Source of the DNA: Acanthamoeba lenticulata
Lineage: Eukaryota; Discosea; Longamoebia; Acanthamoebidae
Direction of reading: 5' to 3'
DNA: 64,000 bases
Assembly: GCA_002179805.1 (NCBI GenBank)
Contig: NAVB01000201.1
Location: 28,682 to 92,681, forward strand
Shown: piece by piece, positions 1 to 12,542 of the stretch
Position numbering within the stretch: position 1 is the stretch's first letter
Layout: each line of letters opens with the position of its first letter
Made by a program: the position numbers and the translations under genes
The notes under the pieces: generated by a model
Databases searched by the model: none
What the model was told of the DNA's origin: nothing
The model's input: only the letters and a program-made list of their open reading frames with translations

Positions 1-3000
1 AAGAGGGGAGAAAGTACCTGGAGCTCTCGCTTGAGCATGTCGTAGCCGGCCTCGAGCTGCACCTGGAACTCCTCCTGCTCCGGCTGGATGAGGGTCTTGT
101 TAAGCATGAGCGCGAACTGGCACAGCTTCGTGAACGAGACGATGGCCTCCTGCAACCTGTCCTCGTCCAACCCGTCCCCTCCCACCGTTGGTCCCACGAT
201 CTCGCCGGGGGCAAGGCGAAAGGGGGAGAAGAGAGGCTACCGAGCGACGTGGTGGGCCGGGAAGTCGGCGGTCTTGTCGAGGAAGATCTTGGCGATGGCC
301 AGCGGGCCGGCGTTGACGGTGACCAGCACGCTGCCCTGGAGCACCTGCTGGAGGGTCTTGGTGTTGGGCGGCGTGGTGTCCAGCTCCGTCCGCAGGGCGA
401 CGATGCGGCCCTCCACGAGCTCGATCGCCGTCTCGATCGGCTCCAGCACGATCTGGACGTTGGCCACGTTGATGTCGTCGTCGTTGTCAGCGATCAGCAG
501 ATGCACGTGAGGAAGAGAAGAGGCTTGAGAAAGAAAAGAAGAAGGACGAGGGACGTGCCTCCTTCTTGGAAATGACGGGCAGGCGGCTCTTGACGAAGGG
601 GAAGGCCTTGGCCGTGCGGAGGATGGTCTTGCGCTTGCACTGGTCGGCCAGATCGCCGTGCGCCTTCCCGCTCTTGGTGAAGGGGCTCTCAAAAATGAAC
701 TGGTCTACTCTCGCCCCCCCCCCCGTAAATATCGTGTTTAATAAAATATATAATTATTTTAAAAAAGAGTGTATAAATCCAAATATTAGCTTCAATTTAA
801 AGAAAGAACAGGGAAATACCGATGTGGAATTTGCGGTCCCAGAGGTTGGGGCGTTCGGCCAGCTGGGCCGGATCGAAGAACTCGGTGAGGGACACGACCT
901 GGAAGTAGCACACGTCGGGCTTGAGCTTGGTCAAATCCACGCTGATGTTGCCCAGCAGCTCCACCTTGTTTCCGAACTTTTGCGAGAACTGGCTCTGTTT
1001 CGTTTGCACTCTCACCATGGTCAGTCACGTGTGCTGATGGTGATGCTCGTGTTCGTGATGGTGGTGGAGAGGAACCTTGAGGCGCGTCGTGAAGTCGTTG
1101 AGGCGGACCGAGTCGTTCGCGCGATACACGAACTCCTTGCCCTCGAGATCGCGCCACTGCTTGCCGAAGAAGGCCACGCGGTAGTAGTTGCTGAAGAGGC
1201 GGCCCCTCTCCGCGTTCTGCGTCGTGCCACCCCCGCTGCATCAGCAAGGAATGCCAGGAATGCCAGGAATGCAGAGCACGAGCGTGCGGTCGTGCGACGC
1301 ACCGACTTGACGAGCGACTCGCAGACGACCTTGAGGTCGCGGAAGCACTCGCCCAGGAGGCCGTAGTCGCGCTCCTTCTGGTGGATGTTGATGACGTACT
1401 TGTAGATGTCGATCACCAGCTCGAACAGGTTGGCCTGCGCTCCGTCCAGTATCACCACACGCGCGTGAGTGCCAGCCACGGACGGCGCACGCGGAGAGGA
1501 ACACGCACGTTCTTGGCGATGGCGATAGCCTCCTTCAGCACGCGCGCGAGACCCTCCTCGGAGAACACCTTGGGGTTGTACATGCCCTCTTCGCCCTGCA
1601 CAAGCACGCGCCACGCGGAGGTGAGCACACGCGCGTGGGAACACACGCGCACGGGCACGAGCAGAGAAATGGCGTACGCCGACGTCGAGGGAGATGTTGG
1701 GGAGGCCGGACTCGGCCGAGATGTTGGGCGAGACCGGCGCAAAGGCGGCGTTGGTGGCCGGGATGCCCTCGGTCGTGCCCTTTTGCTTCGTCAGGAACTC
1801 GGAGATGAGGGCCGCCGCGTGCATCTTGCACTGCACCGCCTCGTCAAAGTTGCGTTGCTGCGATACCGTCCCCCACCCACAGATTAGCCAATCAGTCGCC
1901 GCCACGTCACGGTGGGCACGTTGGCACGGCCTCGCACGTACCTCGAGGTGGAAGTTGGCAAGGTTGTCGAGCCATGTGACGCGGAGATCGGGCGAGTCGG
2001 TGTAGCCGAGGGAGACTTGGTAGTAAAGGTCGCCCGTCATCTCGCGGTCGTAGGCGTAGTCGGCCATGTCGAGCGAGTGCTTGATCACCTCGAGCAGGCG
2101 CTTGCACAGGGCCTCGGTCTCGCCCTGGAGGTTGGTGTTGCGGACATCGCGCTTGGAGTAGGCCGTGACGGCGGCCAGCGAGGCCGTCAGGTAGGAGTAC
2201 TCCTTCACCGTGCCCGTCAGCCGCGAGACGGCGATGGTCGACTGCAGCCGCGTGCGCGCGATCGTCTTTGTCTCGGCGAAGTTTGTCTGCATTAAGTACA
2301 CAAAGCGTCAGCAAAATAAATAAAAAAAAAAAGGGAAAATATTAATATTATCATAAAAAGAATAAACGTCGACGAGCCGTGCCTTGATGAGGAGGTAGAA
2401 GAGGGCGGCGGCCTTGGCCCGGACGACCGCGTGGGGCAAGTTGCAGTGGCGCAGGATCTCGAAACAGAGGTCGCCGCAGTAGATCGTGTTGCCCCACCGG
2501 AACAGGGTCTGCGGGTAGGTGTGGATGAAGAAGCGCAGGGTGTCGAAGAGCGCCATCAAGAGCGACACGCTGGCCTCGCTCTGCAGCAGCAGGCCGATCG
2601 CCCTGAACAGGCATTCCTGTTGTATGACGTGGCGCCACGTCACACGACCACTACCAGGTTATTATCGGGCACGAGGAGCCAAGGCCAAGCTGGCGGGCAC
2701 GGACCATGTGCTCCTTGGTCTGCTCCTTGAGGTCCCAGTGGAAGTCGTGCATGAACTCCTCGACGACGTCGAGCACGACGAAGCCCAGCTCGCGCTTGAG
2801 GTGGGGCTCCTGGAAGGTCTGGATGGCGAGGCCCATCACCTGGAAGAGGCCCTTCACGTTCCGGAGCGCTTCCTTCTTCCACCACTGCCGCAGGAGCCGC
2901 GCGTGGTCGCAGTTCTTGACGATCCACATGAAGCAGACCAGCCAGTCTCGCCGCTCCTCGTCCCCCATCCCCTGCAGGATGCTCGCCTTCTCCAGCAGCT

Positions 3001-6000
3001 GCGCGGGTGCGCGCATCACCACCACAAGTTTAGCCGCCGATGTGCATGCGCGTGTGTGCGGTGCGTGTTCGTACGAGGAGGAGGTAGGGGAAGTAGATGC
3101 CGGCGACGCGCTGCTTGGCCGCCGGGTCCTGGTATCGTCGGTCGGCGTCGTGCTTCCACAGCAGCCATCGCAGCGTCGTGATTGCCTGATTATTTTTATT
3201 GATATAAAACAAGTCAGAACAAAATAATAGGAGAATAAATGAAATGAAATGATATGAAAAAAAAAAAAAAAAGTATGCGAATACGTGCCTCGGAGCGAAT
3301 GAGTTTATCGCGTGGAAGACAGGCGATGATCTCATGGATGACTGTGCCCGCCAGGAAGTGCGCCTTCCTGCAAGCCGCATGAACCATTTAGATCGAGATT
3401 GGCCACAAAAAACGAAAAGCGACGAAAAATGAAGTTTAGGGGGATGAGCACCAGAACTGGGCGGGGATGGCGGGGACCGAGACGATTCCGGGCGACACGG
3501 GCACGTTGAGAGGCACAAAGTGCTCGTAGTCGCACACGATCTTGAGAACATTGAACTTGAACTTTACCAGCACGGCCGAGTCGTTGGCCGGGCACAGCTT
3601 GGCCACATAGTCGTCGACCTGCAGGCGCGCGCAAGCGACGGGCCGGTCATTCACGTGATTCACGCGATGGCCGGAAGACGGGAGGCGCGCACCATGCCGA
3701 GCACGGCGCCGCGGTCCATGACGGGGAGGAGGTCCTTGAGGAAAAGACCGATGTTGCTGTTGAGGTCGGCCACGACCGGCGCGCACCAGGGCTCGCCGTT
3801 CCGGATGCCGCGCATGAGCAAGTGCACGAGCTTGGCCAGCTCGCCCACGAACTCGGCCGTGAAGTACTCTTTGCGCCGGCTGTCGTCGCCTGTATCGGCC
3901 CCCACGAGGACATTCGTGAGAACGCCATTGCAAAACTGACCAGCTCCCGCAACATGCAAGGGCGGGAGACTCGCGAGGAACGTACAGCGGAGGCCGGCCT
4001 GCTGGAGGGTGAGGAGCATGGACTTGACGATGGCCTCGAAGAAGAACCAGGCGAAGCGGGTCACCTCCGCCAGCACCGCGTTCTGAGCGACAGAAGGGCG
4101 TCAGAACAGGCGCGAGTGAAGGGGGAGGGGAGGACGAGTACCGTTTCGCGGAGAGCGGTGAGCCACTGGCGGACGAGGGCCTCGTGGAGGGGCACCTTGG
4201 CCGGCTTGGGCAGGTCGAGCATGTACTCCAGGTAGGACGTCAGGTTCGGGTTGCGCGTGCGTCGGCCGCTCACCATCGTCATCACTTCCACGCTGCGCAC
4301 ACCATCGCGGTCAAGTCAAATTTGTTTAACCAAAATGAACAAATATTCTAATATTTATTTGTTAATTTTTTTTTATGATTACTAATTTATAATCATGATT
4401 AAAGTACCTGTTGAGGAGAGTGGGAATGGCGAAGAAGGCGGCGCGAACGGCGCCCGGGGCCATGTTGCACATGACGTAGGCCATTTGATTGAGCAGGACC
4501 GGGAAGAACTGCACCTGCGCGCGGCCCGCGGCTTGCTTGAGCCCGTCGATGACCTTCTCGAGGAGCTCGTCGTTGCGCTCCGACGAGTAGTGCTTGAAGA
4601 AGGCGTGCAGGTGGGGATCCTGCGTGTAGACGGTCGACACGAGCTTCGTGCGGACCACGAACAGCGGCTTCCCGTTGTCCAGCCACTGCTCGCCATTCCA
4701 AGCGACACACGTCGACACATTAGCATTAGCATCTCGTTCCATCGACACCGCAGCACACACGCGCGGGGGCGGAACGCACCTGCGTGTTCTCCTCGACAGC
4801 ACTCGACCGGTACGAAGCCACCAGCGCGCCGGCCACGGGCAGGCGCTGCGGCTCGTCCGCCAGCACTCTGTGCCATCCATCCCATGAGTGTGAGCAAATG
4901 AGCAAGAGAGATGCTCCAGCGAGGCGGGAGGGGAGGGGGGCACGCACCGCCCGTCGGCGTCGAGGAGGGGCAAGTAGGCGTAGGCGCACACAGACTGTGG
5001 CGTGGCACACACGCACACCGCACACACGCGGCCCGGAATGAAAAGAATGAAGACGCCGTTAATGGTGTGAACGCGAAGAAAGAACGAAGGCGAGCAAGTG
5101 GGAGGTTGACCTCGGTCTGGGACTTGGGTTTGACGCCGACGTTGAAGAAGGTGAAGAAGAGGTGGTGCTGGGGTCCGAGCTGGCTGGGCAGCTCGACTTT
5201 GATCTCGTGGTAGTACACGGGCTTGCGATCGTTAATCCGAATCGCTGTCTCGAACTGCGTCACGAGCTTCCCGCGGCTGCTCCCGCCATAAATCGCCTGC
5301 ACGTGCGTGCGCGTGAGTGCGCGTACAACTGTGCATCAGGCGAGGACGGCGTACGGGGAGGCCGCTGGCGTGGGGGTCAGCATCAGACTCGCGCAGCTGG
5401 ACGCGGACGCCGATGTTCTTGCACTCGCCCTTGCCCTTCCACTTGCTCAAATTCACCGAATCTATGTACACGTATCTGCCCCGTCGCGTGTGAGCCACAA
5501 AATATAACAATAAGAATCTAATTTTTTTTTAAAAAAAAACAAATATAAAAAAACAAGGGAAAAGGTGTCTTACAGGTGATTGACGTAGTCGACGGCGGGC
5601 AGGGGCTCCTGGATCTCTTGCGCAAACCAGGCCACCTCCTTGATGAACTGGTGACGCATGCACGGGTGAGATCACATTCATTCATTCCACACATTCCATT
5701 CCTTCCATGGGGGACGTACGTCAGAGCCGGCGGGGTGAACGGGCAGGTAGGACGGGTCGATGCGGCCGGGCAGGCGATCGACATCGGCCTCGTTCAGGAG
5801 GGTGGCCTCCATCTTGAAGTAGCCCGGGATGAACTTGGCCTGTGTTTGTGTGCGCGCGCGTGTGCGGAGTCGCGTGACAGCCCGTAAGTCTTGTGCACGC
5901 GCCACACAAGACAGACTGAACGGGCACACGCACCTTGGTGTCCTTCTCGCGCTTGCGGATGAGGTCGAACAGCTTGTCGTCGCTCTGGTCATCCTTGATG

Positions 6001-7891
6001 CGCGTCAGGTTCTGCATCACCACCTCGCGCGGCAGCACAAAATTGCCCTTCTCGTCGAACACCTGTGCGGCGATGATGAGCGTCAGCCATCCATTGATCT
6101 TCGGGAAGCGCCGAGGCAGAGCAGGGCCGAACCTGGATGGCTGACCAGGCGAACGGCTGTGTGTACTTGGCCAGGCGCTCGCACGAGGCCTCAAGCTCTT
6201 TGATGAACTTGGCCCGCTCCTTCTGCTTGATCTGCACCGCCCAGTATTAAAATAGTATTCAGTATTTAAAATAAAACAAAATAAAATAAAAATGATGTAA
6301 AATAAAAAAAATTGGCAAACTGAATGTCGACGCCGTACGGTAGCGTGTTTGAAGTAGGGGTCGGCCGCGGCGTCGGGGTCGCCCCGCGCGATCTGCTCCA
6401 CGCGCAGCACGAGGTAGAGGCTCGACGAGGGTTGCGGCAGGCCCACGCGGAACAGCGCGCGTGGCGTGCGGGTCTCGGCGTCCACCTTCTCCCCGTCGCC
6501 CTGATGACACACGCACACACGGTCAGTCTCGAGTTGCCGGGCGAGGGCAAGGCCCAAGCCCATGGGGCGCGGCGTACGAGGCGGTGGGGGATGAGCTTGA
6601 CGAGCGGATCGGTGTTGAGGTCAAAGTGGAACGTCTCCGAGACGCGCTGTCGGGACTGCACATCGACCAGCACCAGCGAGCAGAAGAAGGGCTCGACCTT
6701 GCCCAGCGCGAACGACAGCTCCTTGCACTCCACCAAAAACTCCACTCCCCTTCACGGCGTGAAGAGAGAAATAGAATGAATTATACATCCTTGAAAAATA
6801 AATAAATAAAAACTCAACAAAACTACACATTTAAACGAACCGCTTTTGGGGGAAGGGCGCGATCTGCGGCCGAGCGTCGGTCGGGTCGAGCTTCTCGGGC
6901 CGAGCCAGGGTGTAGGCCTCGAACACATTGCACCGGTTTTGCAGCTGCCGAACAAAATACATCACGTGCAACACGCGAGCTCCGGTCAGCCTCACGAGCA
7001 GAGCTTCCAATGAGGGAGGGAGGAGGGACACGCACGCGCAGGCCGGCCTCCTTCTTCCTGGCCTCGGGGCTGGGCGCCACGAGGATGTCAGTGTCCAGCT
7101 CGGACTTGCTCGCCGCCTTCTCGCTCGTCGACTCCTCTGTCGGCGCGGCACAGACGCGGGTGAGTGCTACGATGGCAGCCCGCGAGCGAGCGAGAGAAAG
7201 GAAACAAAGGAAAAGAGAGAAAAGAGGGAGCAAGAGACCAGGCGGCAAATTGCCCAGGGTGAGCGGCGTGGGCTTGGTCTTGCCGTCGAACTCGAGGTAG
7301 TTGTGCGTCACTGTGACCCAATCGCGCGCAAACACGCCGAGCGCGTCGGCTACGAACAGCTGCGGCTTCGATCGGGGGCTCTGCGCCACCTCCTGTGCGA
7401 CAAGGACGAGGTGAGCATGACATCAGCTCAGCCGACCGCGCTACGCGCCGCTTTTACGCAAATAAAAAAAATATTCGCGGCTTTTAGACCAAAAAGTCGG
7501 CCAATAAAATGAATAAATAAAAAGAGCAATAAATCATTGAGATTGAGGATGAAGAGGGACTAAGTACGGGCAGGGCTGAGTGGAGGGTGCGGCGGACGCG
7601 CTTGGTGTGGTCGATGCTGAGGTCGTCCTTGGGAAAGGTGAGGAGGACCACTGAGGCCTGGTCTGCCGTAGCGGCCTTGTGCAGGGTGGGCGCACTCAGC
7701 CTCTCCTCGAGGTCGGCGCACCCCGGACGACCGCTGTCGGGCAGCCCGTTCGCCGAGGAGGAGGTCAGAGTGGAAGACGCTGCAGACTCTGACGCAGGGG
7801 AGGACGGGGCGCTCGCCCCCGAGATTCGTCGCGGAGAGGCGGAGTCCATGCTGCTGGACAGCATTTTTTCCTTCCCCTTCAGACGTTCCAT
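1..7891 (-). CDS. DOCK-family (DOCK-C/Zir-like) Rho GTPase exchange factor, multi-exon, 3' end outside window
   Basis: Likely a guanine nucleotide exchange factor for Rac/Cdc42-type GTPases, acting at membranes to drive actin remodelling. The start is the ATG at 7891, opening MERLKGKEKML; the open frame further upstream begins only with GTG. Conserved blocks in order: a DOCK-C N-terminal part (FHFDLNTDPL near 6640; PFAWSAIQV near 6140); a C2-like DHR-1 domain (VYYHEIKVELPSQLGPQHH at 5220-5160, then a YLPLLDADGR block near 4970); a middle helical region (FAWFFFEAIVKSML near 4040; PVMDRGAVLGMV near 3715); and the catalytic DHR-2 domain from about 2300 to the window edge (SPDLRVTWLDNLANFH near 1990; FESPFTKSGKAHGDL near 680; LQQVLQGSVLVTVNAGPL near 330). 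The last visible exon stops at 18, just before a GTAC donor, so the C-terminus lies outside. About 15-20 introns interrupt it. The family call is firm; DOCK-C rather than DOCK-D is less so. Confidence 0.9.
2625..2642. repeat. perfect 18-bp palindrome TGACGTGGCGCCACGTCA in a DOCK intron
   Basis: Perfect dyad symmetry. In the minus-strand gene it lies about nine bases before the likely acceptor (ATACAACAG then GAATGCC). Nearly the same sequence sits at 24571-24588 at another gene's splice acceptor. Confidence 0.85.
5841..5866. repeat. alternating purine-pyrimidine TG/CG tract in a DOCK intron
   Basis: An almost unbroken run of alternating TG and CG around GTGTGCGCGCGCGTGTGCG. Comparable tracts occur in other introns of the same gene (for example 1614-1662, 4988-5032 and 5299-5330). 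Confidence 0.75.
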
Positions 7892-8085
7892 CTTGGCTCA
7901 AGTGTATGAACAACTGCTCGAGCTGAGGCCCCTGTTGCCTCTGCCGTTGTTGCTGGGTGGGAAAATTAAACTGGTCGGCCTGTTTCTGTTTCAAATTGCG
8001 TTTGGCAAACACTCCGCAAATTGAGAACACAATGGATTAATTTGTTAATTTTTACAATGCCAAAGAAAAATAAAAAGGCCACAAA
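7892..8085. promoter_or_regulatory. divergent promoter region between the DOCK and OXNAD1-like genes
   Basis: These 194 bp separate the two outward-facing start codons at 7891 (-) and 8086 (+), so both promoters must lie here or inside the genes. The right half is AT-rich. No TATA box or other defined element is convincing. Confidence 0.45.
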
Positions 8086-9336
8086 ATGAGCGAGATTACA
8101 ACGCATCTGCAGCGAACAGTAGGATTGAAAAGGCAGGCAGCGCTGGTGGCTGCACGAATCGTTTCCATCTCGACCGAGACACCCACAGTGCGTCGTTTCT
8201 TGCTGCAGCCTCAGCTGGCACACCACGACGGTGAGCCCCTCGCAACCACACACCACTCCGAGGCTCAAGCTACGTTTGACTTTCGTCCCGGCCAGTGGCT
8301 TGACTGTCACTTGCCCGGCGTGGACGTACGTGGGTCCACCACGTGCGACGCCGCAACCAAACTGTTCATTGACGTCAAGATGTCCCTGCAGGTCGTGGGC
8401 GGCTATTCCATCTGCTCAGACAGGAAGCAGTTGGAGAAGGAGGGCGTCATCGAGCTAGCCGTGAAATACTCAACCCACCCACCGGCCCTATGGATGCACA
8501 CGCAAGCGAAGGAAGGTGCAGGCTCCCTTCTTCTTGCCATGTCGGCCGTGGCCGTTATTGAACGCAGCGGTGGATCCAACAGGCGACGAGATCCACATTC
8601 GCGTGGGAGGTGAATTCGTGATGGACGATGAAACCATCAGGAACAAGAAGATCCTGTTCGTCGCAGGTGGCGTGGGCATCAATCCACTCATCTCAATGAT
8701 GCGCGAGCTGCACGACACCAACGACTTCGACCTCCCAGGTTCGTTATCGAGGACGCTTGCGTCTTTCTTCACCCTGTGTTCTCAAGGACAGGTGTGGTGT
8801 TCCTAGGTCGGCGGGCGGTGCTGCTCTACTCGGCTGCGCAGAAAGCCGAGCTGGCGTTCCGCAAGGAGATCCAAGAGCTCACTCGTACGACATCTGATCG
8901 ACCGTCTCACTTCTTCTTCTTCTTCTTCTTCTCTGCCTTGTGGCATTCTTGTCATGAGCTCATGCTTTGATTCAACCTGCGCACAGGAGTGGACTCGCGG
9001 CTTCTGGCTCGATTCTTTGTCACCAAGGAAGCCATCAAACCCGATGAGGACGCAGGTGCGTCATCGCTGCTTCGTGTTGCACATGCTTCCCTCCATCTTC
9101 GTCCTTCCTTCTCAACTTCATGGCGTGTAGGGCTCGAGGCTGGCCGAATAGACGTCCCGCGACTACGATCAGCGCTCGAAGAGCTCGTGGGAGAGGCAAC
9201 GCCACCACAGAGCTTGGCCTTGGCAAACGTGGAGGTGTTCGTCTGCGGGCCCCGACCCATGATCGATGACTGCATGTCCAACCTCACAGCTCTTGGCCTG
9301 GCTGAGAGGCAGGTCCACCACGAGTGTTGGTGGTGA
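8086..9336 (+). CDS. OXNAD1: OXNAD1-like ferredoxin-reductase-type NAD(P)H/FAD oxidoreductase
   Basis: A predicted flavin-dependent oxidoreductase of the ferredoxin-NADP reductase superfamily; the physiological acceptor is unknown. Human OXNAD1 is thought to be mitochondrial, but no clear presequence is visible here. The ATG at 8086 begins MSEITTHLQRTVGL. The FAD-binding barrel is marked by FRPGQWLDCHLPG and GGYSICS. The NAD-binding half carries GGVGINPLISMMREL, AVLLYSAAQKAELAFRKEI and VFVCGPRPMIDD. The chain ends HHECWW, in keeping with an aromatic end facing the flavin. About five short introns split it, each clear from loss of frame between conserved blocks. The DOCK gene lies divergently upstream. 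Confidence 0.88.
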
Positions 9337-9454
9337 CAAATTTGCCTTTCTTTTCCTCGTGGAGAAAATCGAGATTTGTTTTATCAAAATAAAAAGAAGA
9401 AAAAATGAAGAAAAAAAAAACTAGGAGCACAAAGACGCAGGCAAGCAGCTCCTC

Positions 9455-10279
9455 ATGTCTCGAAGGAAAGAGCGCCCACAGGAGGTGCGGGTGAGCCTGT
9501 GCAGCGTTGTCGCCACAGGCGTAGATGGATGCTTGCTGCTAGCCCCACAGCTCTGGGGCAACGGGGTGACGCTGGAGGACAACACCACACACGCCCTTCT
9601 CCTCTTCACCTTGGCACACGTGGCAGCCGCGTTTATGCCTGCTGTCCTGTTCAAGACACATACCGTGCGACCTTCCTTCGCACCCACGTTCGATTGATTT
9701 TGGACTCTTTTTAACGGTGCAGATAAGACCTTCGTGGGCGCAGCCAAAGCAATGCTCAGCGGCTGCATTCTGTTCTACGCCCTCGCGGTGCTGTTTGGAG
9801 CACCTATAGTGATGTGCGTTCTCCCCCCCCCCCTCCTCCCGCAGTGCAGCTCCAGAGCTGAGCCAGCTTGCAGGCACGGAGACCAAACCCTCTCGTGGGC
9901 TTGTCTCATGGCCGTGTTGACGGCGGTGCCCTTGGCAATGGCATATCTCCCAATGGGGCCCGCTCTCATCTCATCCACGTACGTGCTCCCAGCGGGCAGC
10001 TGTTGACACCATCAGTGTTGACGCGGGCTTCGCACGATCAGGTTTTGTGGCAAGGCGAGGGAGACTTCAGCCGCACTTGGCGCGCTGGGCGCCATGTTGG
10101 GCGCCTGGGTGGGTGCCTTCTCGATCCCGCTAGACTGGGATCGGCCATGGCAGCCCTTCCCGATCTCGTCCACCTACGGCGCCCTGTGGGGGCACGCCAT
10201 CGGGCACGTCTTGGGCCTCGGCTACTGCGCTCTTGTTGTTCTGCGTAGACTGCGAACACCAACAAACAAAGCCTTGTGA
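9455..10279 (+). CDS. PIGF: PIG-F-like GPI-anchor ethanolamine phosphate transferase subunit
   Basis: A polytopic ER membrane protein. In the family, PIG-F stabilises PIG-O and PIG-G, which add phosphoethanolamine to the GPI anchor. The ATG at 9455 gives MSRRKERPQEVR, then hydrophobic segments in separate exons (ALLLFTLAHVAAAFM; MLSGCILFYALAVLFGAPI; SWACLMAVLTAVPLAMAYL; ALGAMLGAWVGAFSI). The diagnostic C-terminal block is IPLDWDRPWQPFPISSTYG followed by ALWGHAIG; the LDWD-PWQ-WP/FP-I pattern is the best-conserved part of the family. It ends with a short basic tail (RRLRTPTNKAL). Three or more introns. A ten-base C run at 9829-9838 lies in one of them. Confidence 0.85.
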
Positions 10280-10453
10280 GTGACGTTTCATCCTTTGCTT
10301 TATGATCATGAGTTTCGGGGGTGCTCCGCTCTTTGTGCGATCGCCTGACAAGACTGTTGAGCTTCAACAGGCCGCCAACGGCAAGCGGAGATAAATCCAA
10401 CCAAATAAAGTTGGAAAATTATATTATTGTCTTTTTCCACTACAGACGGGAGA

Positions 10454-12025
10454 ATGAAGAGGAAGGCGGGTAGTGCCGAGGCATCATCTATGAAAGGCAA
10501 AACTGTCCCCACGAAGGAGGAGCCTGCCACTACTGAATTGGCGGAAGCGGCTCCGGCTGCCGATGAGATTAATCGCGATGAGATTACAAATGGTGATGTG
10601 GAATCAACAGCGGAGGAGACAACTCAGAAGAAAAAGAAGCCAAGGCGGGGCGGGCGCGGACGTGGACGCAAAGCAAAGAAGCCGGAGGACGACCAACCAG
10701 CGGCCAAGAGCAAGGAGGGCAAGGACGAGCAAGAGACTCAATCAACCGAAGCCAAGGAGCAGCCAGCGCAGCAACCCTCAGAAGAGGCCGATGATGACGA
10801 AGATGGGGCTGATGAGGACGACGCCAACGGCAGCACCGAAGGCGCCGAGTCGGGGCAGACCTTGGGCAAGAGGAAGCGACTCACCTCCACTCAGAGGCGA
10901 CGACTGATCAAGAAGCGGAGAAAGGAGGAAGAGGAGCAAAAGAAGAAGGAAGAGGAGGAGCAGCAAAAGAAGCAGCAAGCCGAGACAGAGGCGCAGATTA
11001 AGCGCTGGGCGGAGGAGGCAGACGAGCAACCGCGCCGGTTCAACAAGGAGGCCAGGGCAAAGTTTGCCGCCGCGGCCCGGGCCGAAAGCGAGGCCGGGGC
11101 CCGCTCTCGCAAGGTCCGTCGTGTGCGTGGTGTGTGCGCGCGGCGCGAGCATGTGTAGGCACTTCCACCATCGTTGCCATTGCACACGGGAGTTTAACGT
11201 CCTGGCCATGCACAGACCTGCTTCGGGTGCCGCAGGCGAGGCCATACGCTCAAAGGTTCGGCCACACGCTCCACTACAACAGCTGCCAGTTTGTTATTTA
11301 TTTGAGCGATTTATCAATCATTTAATAAGAATACATCTTTCTGTTGCTGACCGTTTCGTGTCAAAAACCAGAGTGTCCGGATGCTGCCAGCGCGGCCCCA
11401 CAGGAGGTCGAGGGCGCCAACGCGGGCCAGTACTGCTTCAACTGTGGCAAGTCCGGACACACGCTCTGGAATTGCACGCAGCCCAAGGAGAACGGTATTT
11501 GTCCCCTCTGGCCTCTCCTTCTCGATCCTCGCCTCTTTGGTCGCGCCTTCGCCACACGACTCACCATTTTTTCTCTCGCGAGGACAGGCGGCTTCAAGTT
11601 CGCCAAGTGCTTCATTTGCAAGGAGCAGGGCCACCTCTCCGGCGGCTGTACGTTGTCCAACACTCTGCACCGTTGACGTTGCCGAGGCTCACCGCAGTGG
11701 GGCGGAAACACAACACGCCACAGGCCCGAAGAACCCCAAGGGCGTGTACATCCACGGCGGGTCGTGCAAGTACTGCGAGTCGGTGAACCACCTCCAGAAG
11801 GACTGCCCGCAACACCCCAAGCGCAAGCGGCAGGAGCTGGCGGAGCAGCAGCGGCAAGAGGCGACCGGCCCTTACGGCGAGCTGGACCCCGAGGGATTCG
11901 GGCCCAACGACAACAACAAAAACAACAGAGGAGACAACAGGCGCAGCCGTGGTGGCGGTCGCGGCGGCGGTTTTGCTCGCGGCCGAGGCGGCCGAGGAGG
12001 GCGCGGCAAGCATGTTCAGTTCTGA
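10454..12025 (+). CDS. ZCCHC9: ZCCHC9-like nuclear zinc-knuckle protein
   Basis: A CCHC zinc-finger protein with the layout of ZCCHC9, a nucleolar RNA-binding protein. The first exon from the ATG at 10454 encodes a long Lys/Glu/Asp-rich region with nuclear-localisation-like KKKKPRRGGRGRGRKAKK and KKRRKEEEEQ. Four knuckles follow over several exons: CFGCRRRGHTLK (last Cys in the next exon), CFNCGKSGHTLWNC, CFICKEQGHLSGGC and CKYCESVNHLQKDC. The segments FAKCFICKEQGHLSGGC and NPKGVYIHGGSCKYC closely match the family signature. The end is an RGG-rich tail (GGGRGGGFARGRGGRGG) that I do not recall in animal ZCCHC9, then KHVQF. At least four introns. A separate CCHC gene lies 1.8 kb downstream. Confidence 0.88.
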
Positions 12026-12209
12026 GAGAGGAGTAAGAAGAACAATTTTATTGCTCCCATCCGCCCATGACTGGTCACGTTCCGCTCTTGATCTAGACCA
12101 CCTACGCCAAGAGCCATTGGCTGCCCGCGTTCTCTTCTCTGCTGCATGGAGCTCAAAGAGGAAGAGAAAAAAGCTGGAAAATCGATTCGTGCCAGAAAAG
12201 TGCCTCTTC

Positions 12210-12533
12210 ATGGACGAAGCGAAAGCAGACGAAGAAGGTGGACTCGGACGTCTCCTGGCCATCGAAGAAGAGACGATGCTCAACGCTATTGAAGAGAAGC
12301 TTGACCAATACGACTTGACAAGTGAAGAGCTGGAAGACGAGGATATGGAAAGGTTATGGAAGGAGAACCTCAAGTGGGAAGTGCTGGACGACGTACAGCG
12401 CGAAGTAGAGGTGATAAAGCGCGAGCTTTTGAGTGAAGTGGCGAACGAGCTGCGACGAGGTCTTGCACAACTCGTGCTTGGCAGCACTAGTGCTAGTACG
12501 CCAGAAGGCGATTCCAGCAACATCATCAGCTGA
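12210..12533 (+). CDS. small acidic helical protein, unknown function
   Basis: A single-exon frame of 107 codons from the ATG at 12210 (MDEAKADEEGG). It is very acidic and predicted helical (ETMLNAIEEKLDQYDLTSEEL, WKENLKWEVLDDVQREVEV), ending TPEGDSSNIIS. I do not recognise a family. The open frame extends upstream in the same phase into the last exon of the ZCCHC9-like gene, so a longer N-terminus or an upstream exon is possible. It lies 185 bp after the previous stop and is tail-to-tail with the acetyltransferase gene, whose stop is only 9 bp away. The even acidic amphipathic composition favours a real gene, but support is ORF-only. Confidence 0.45.
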   Translation: MDEAKADEEGGLGRLLAIEEETMLNAIEEKLDQYDLTSEELEDEDMERLWKENLKWEVLDDVQREVEVIKRELLSEVANELRRGLAQLVLGSTSASTPEGDSSNIIS

Positions 12534-12542
12534 CTTCTTGTT

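Noticed and set aside
7892..8030. Longer DOCK N-terminus starting at 8030
   Set aside because: The frame starts with GTG and is out of phase with the conserved exon; the ATG at 7891 with good context fits better.
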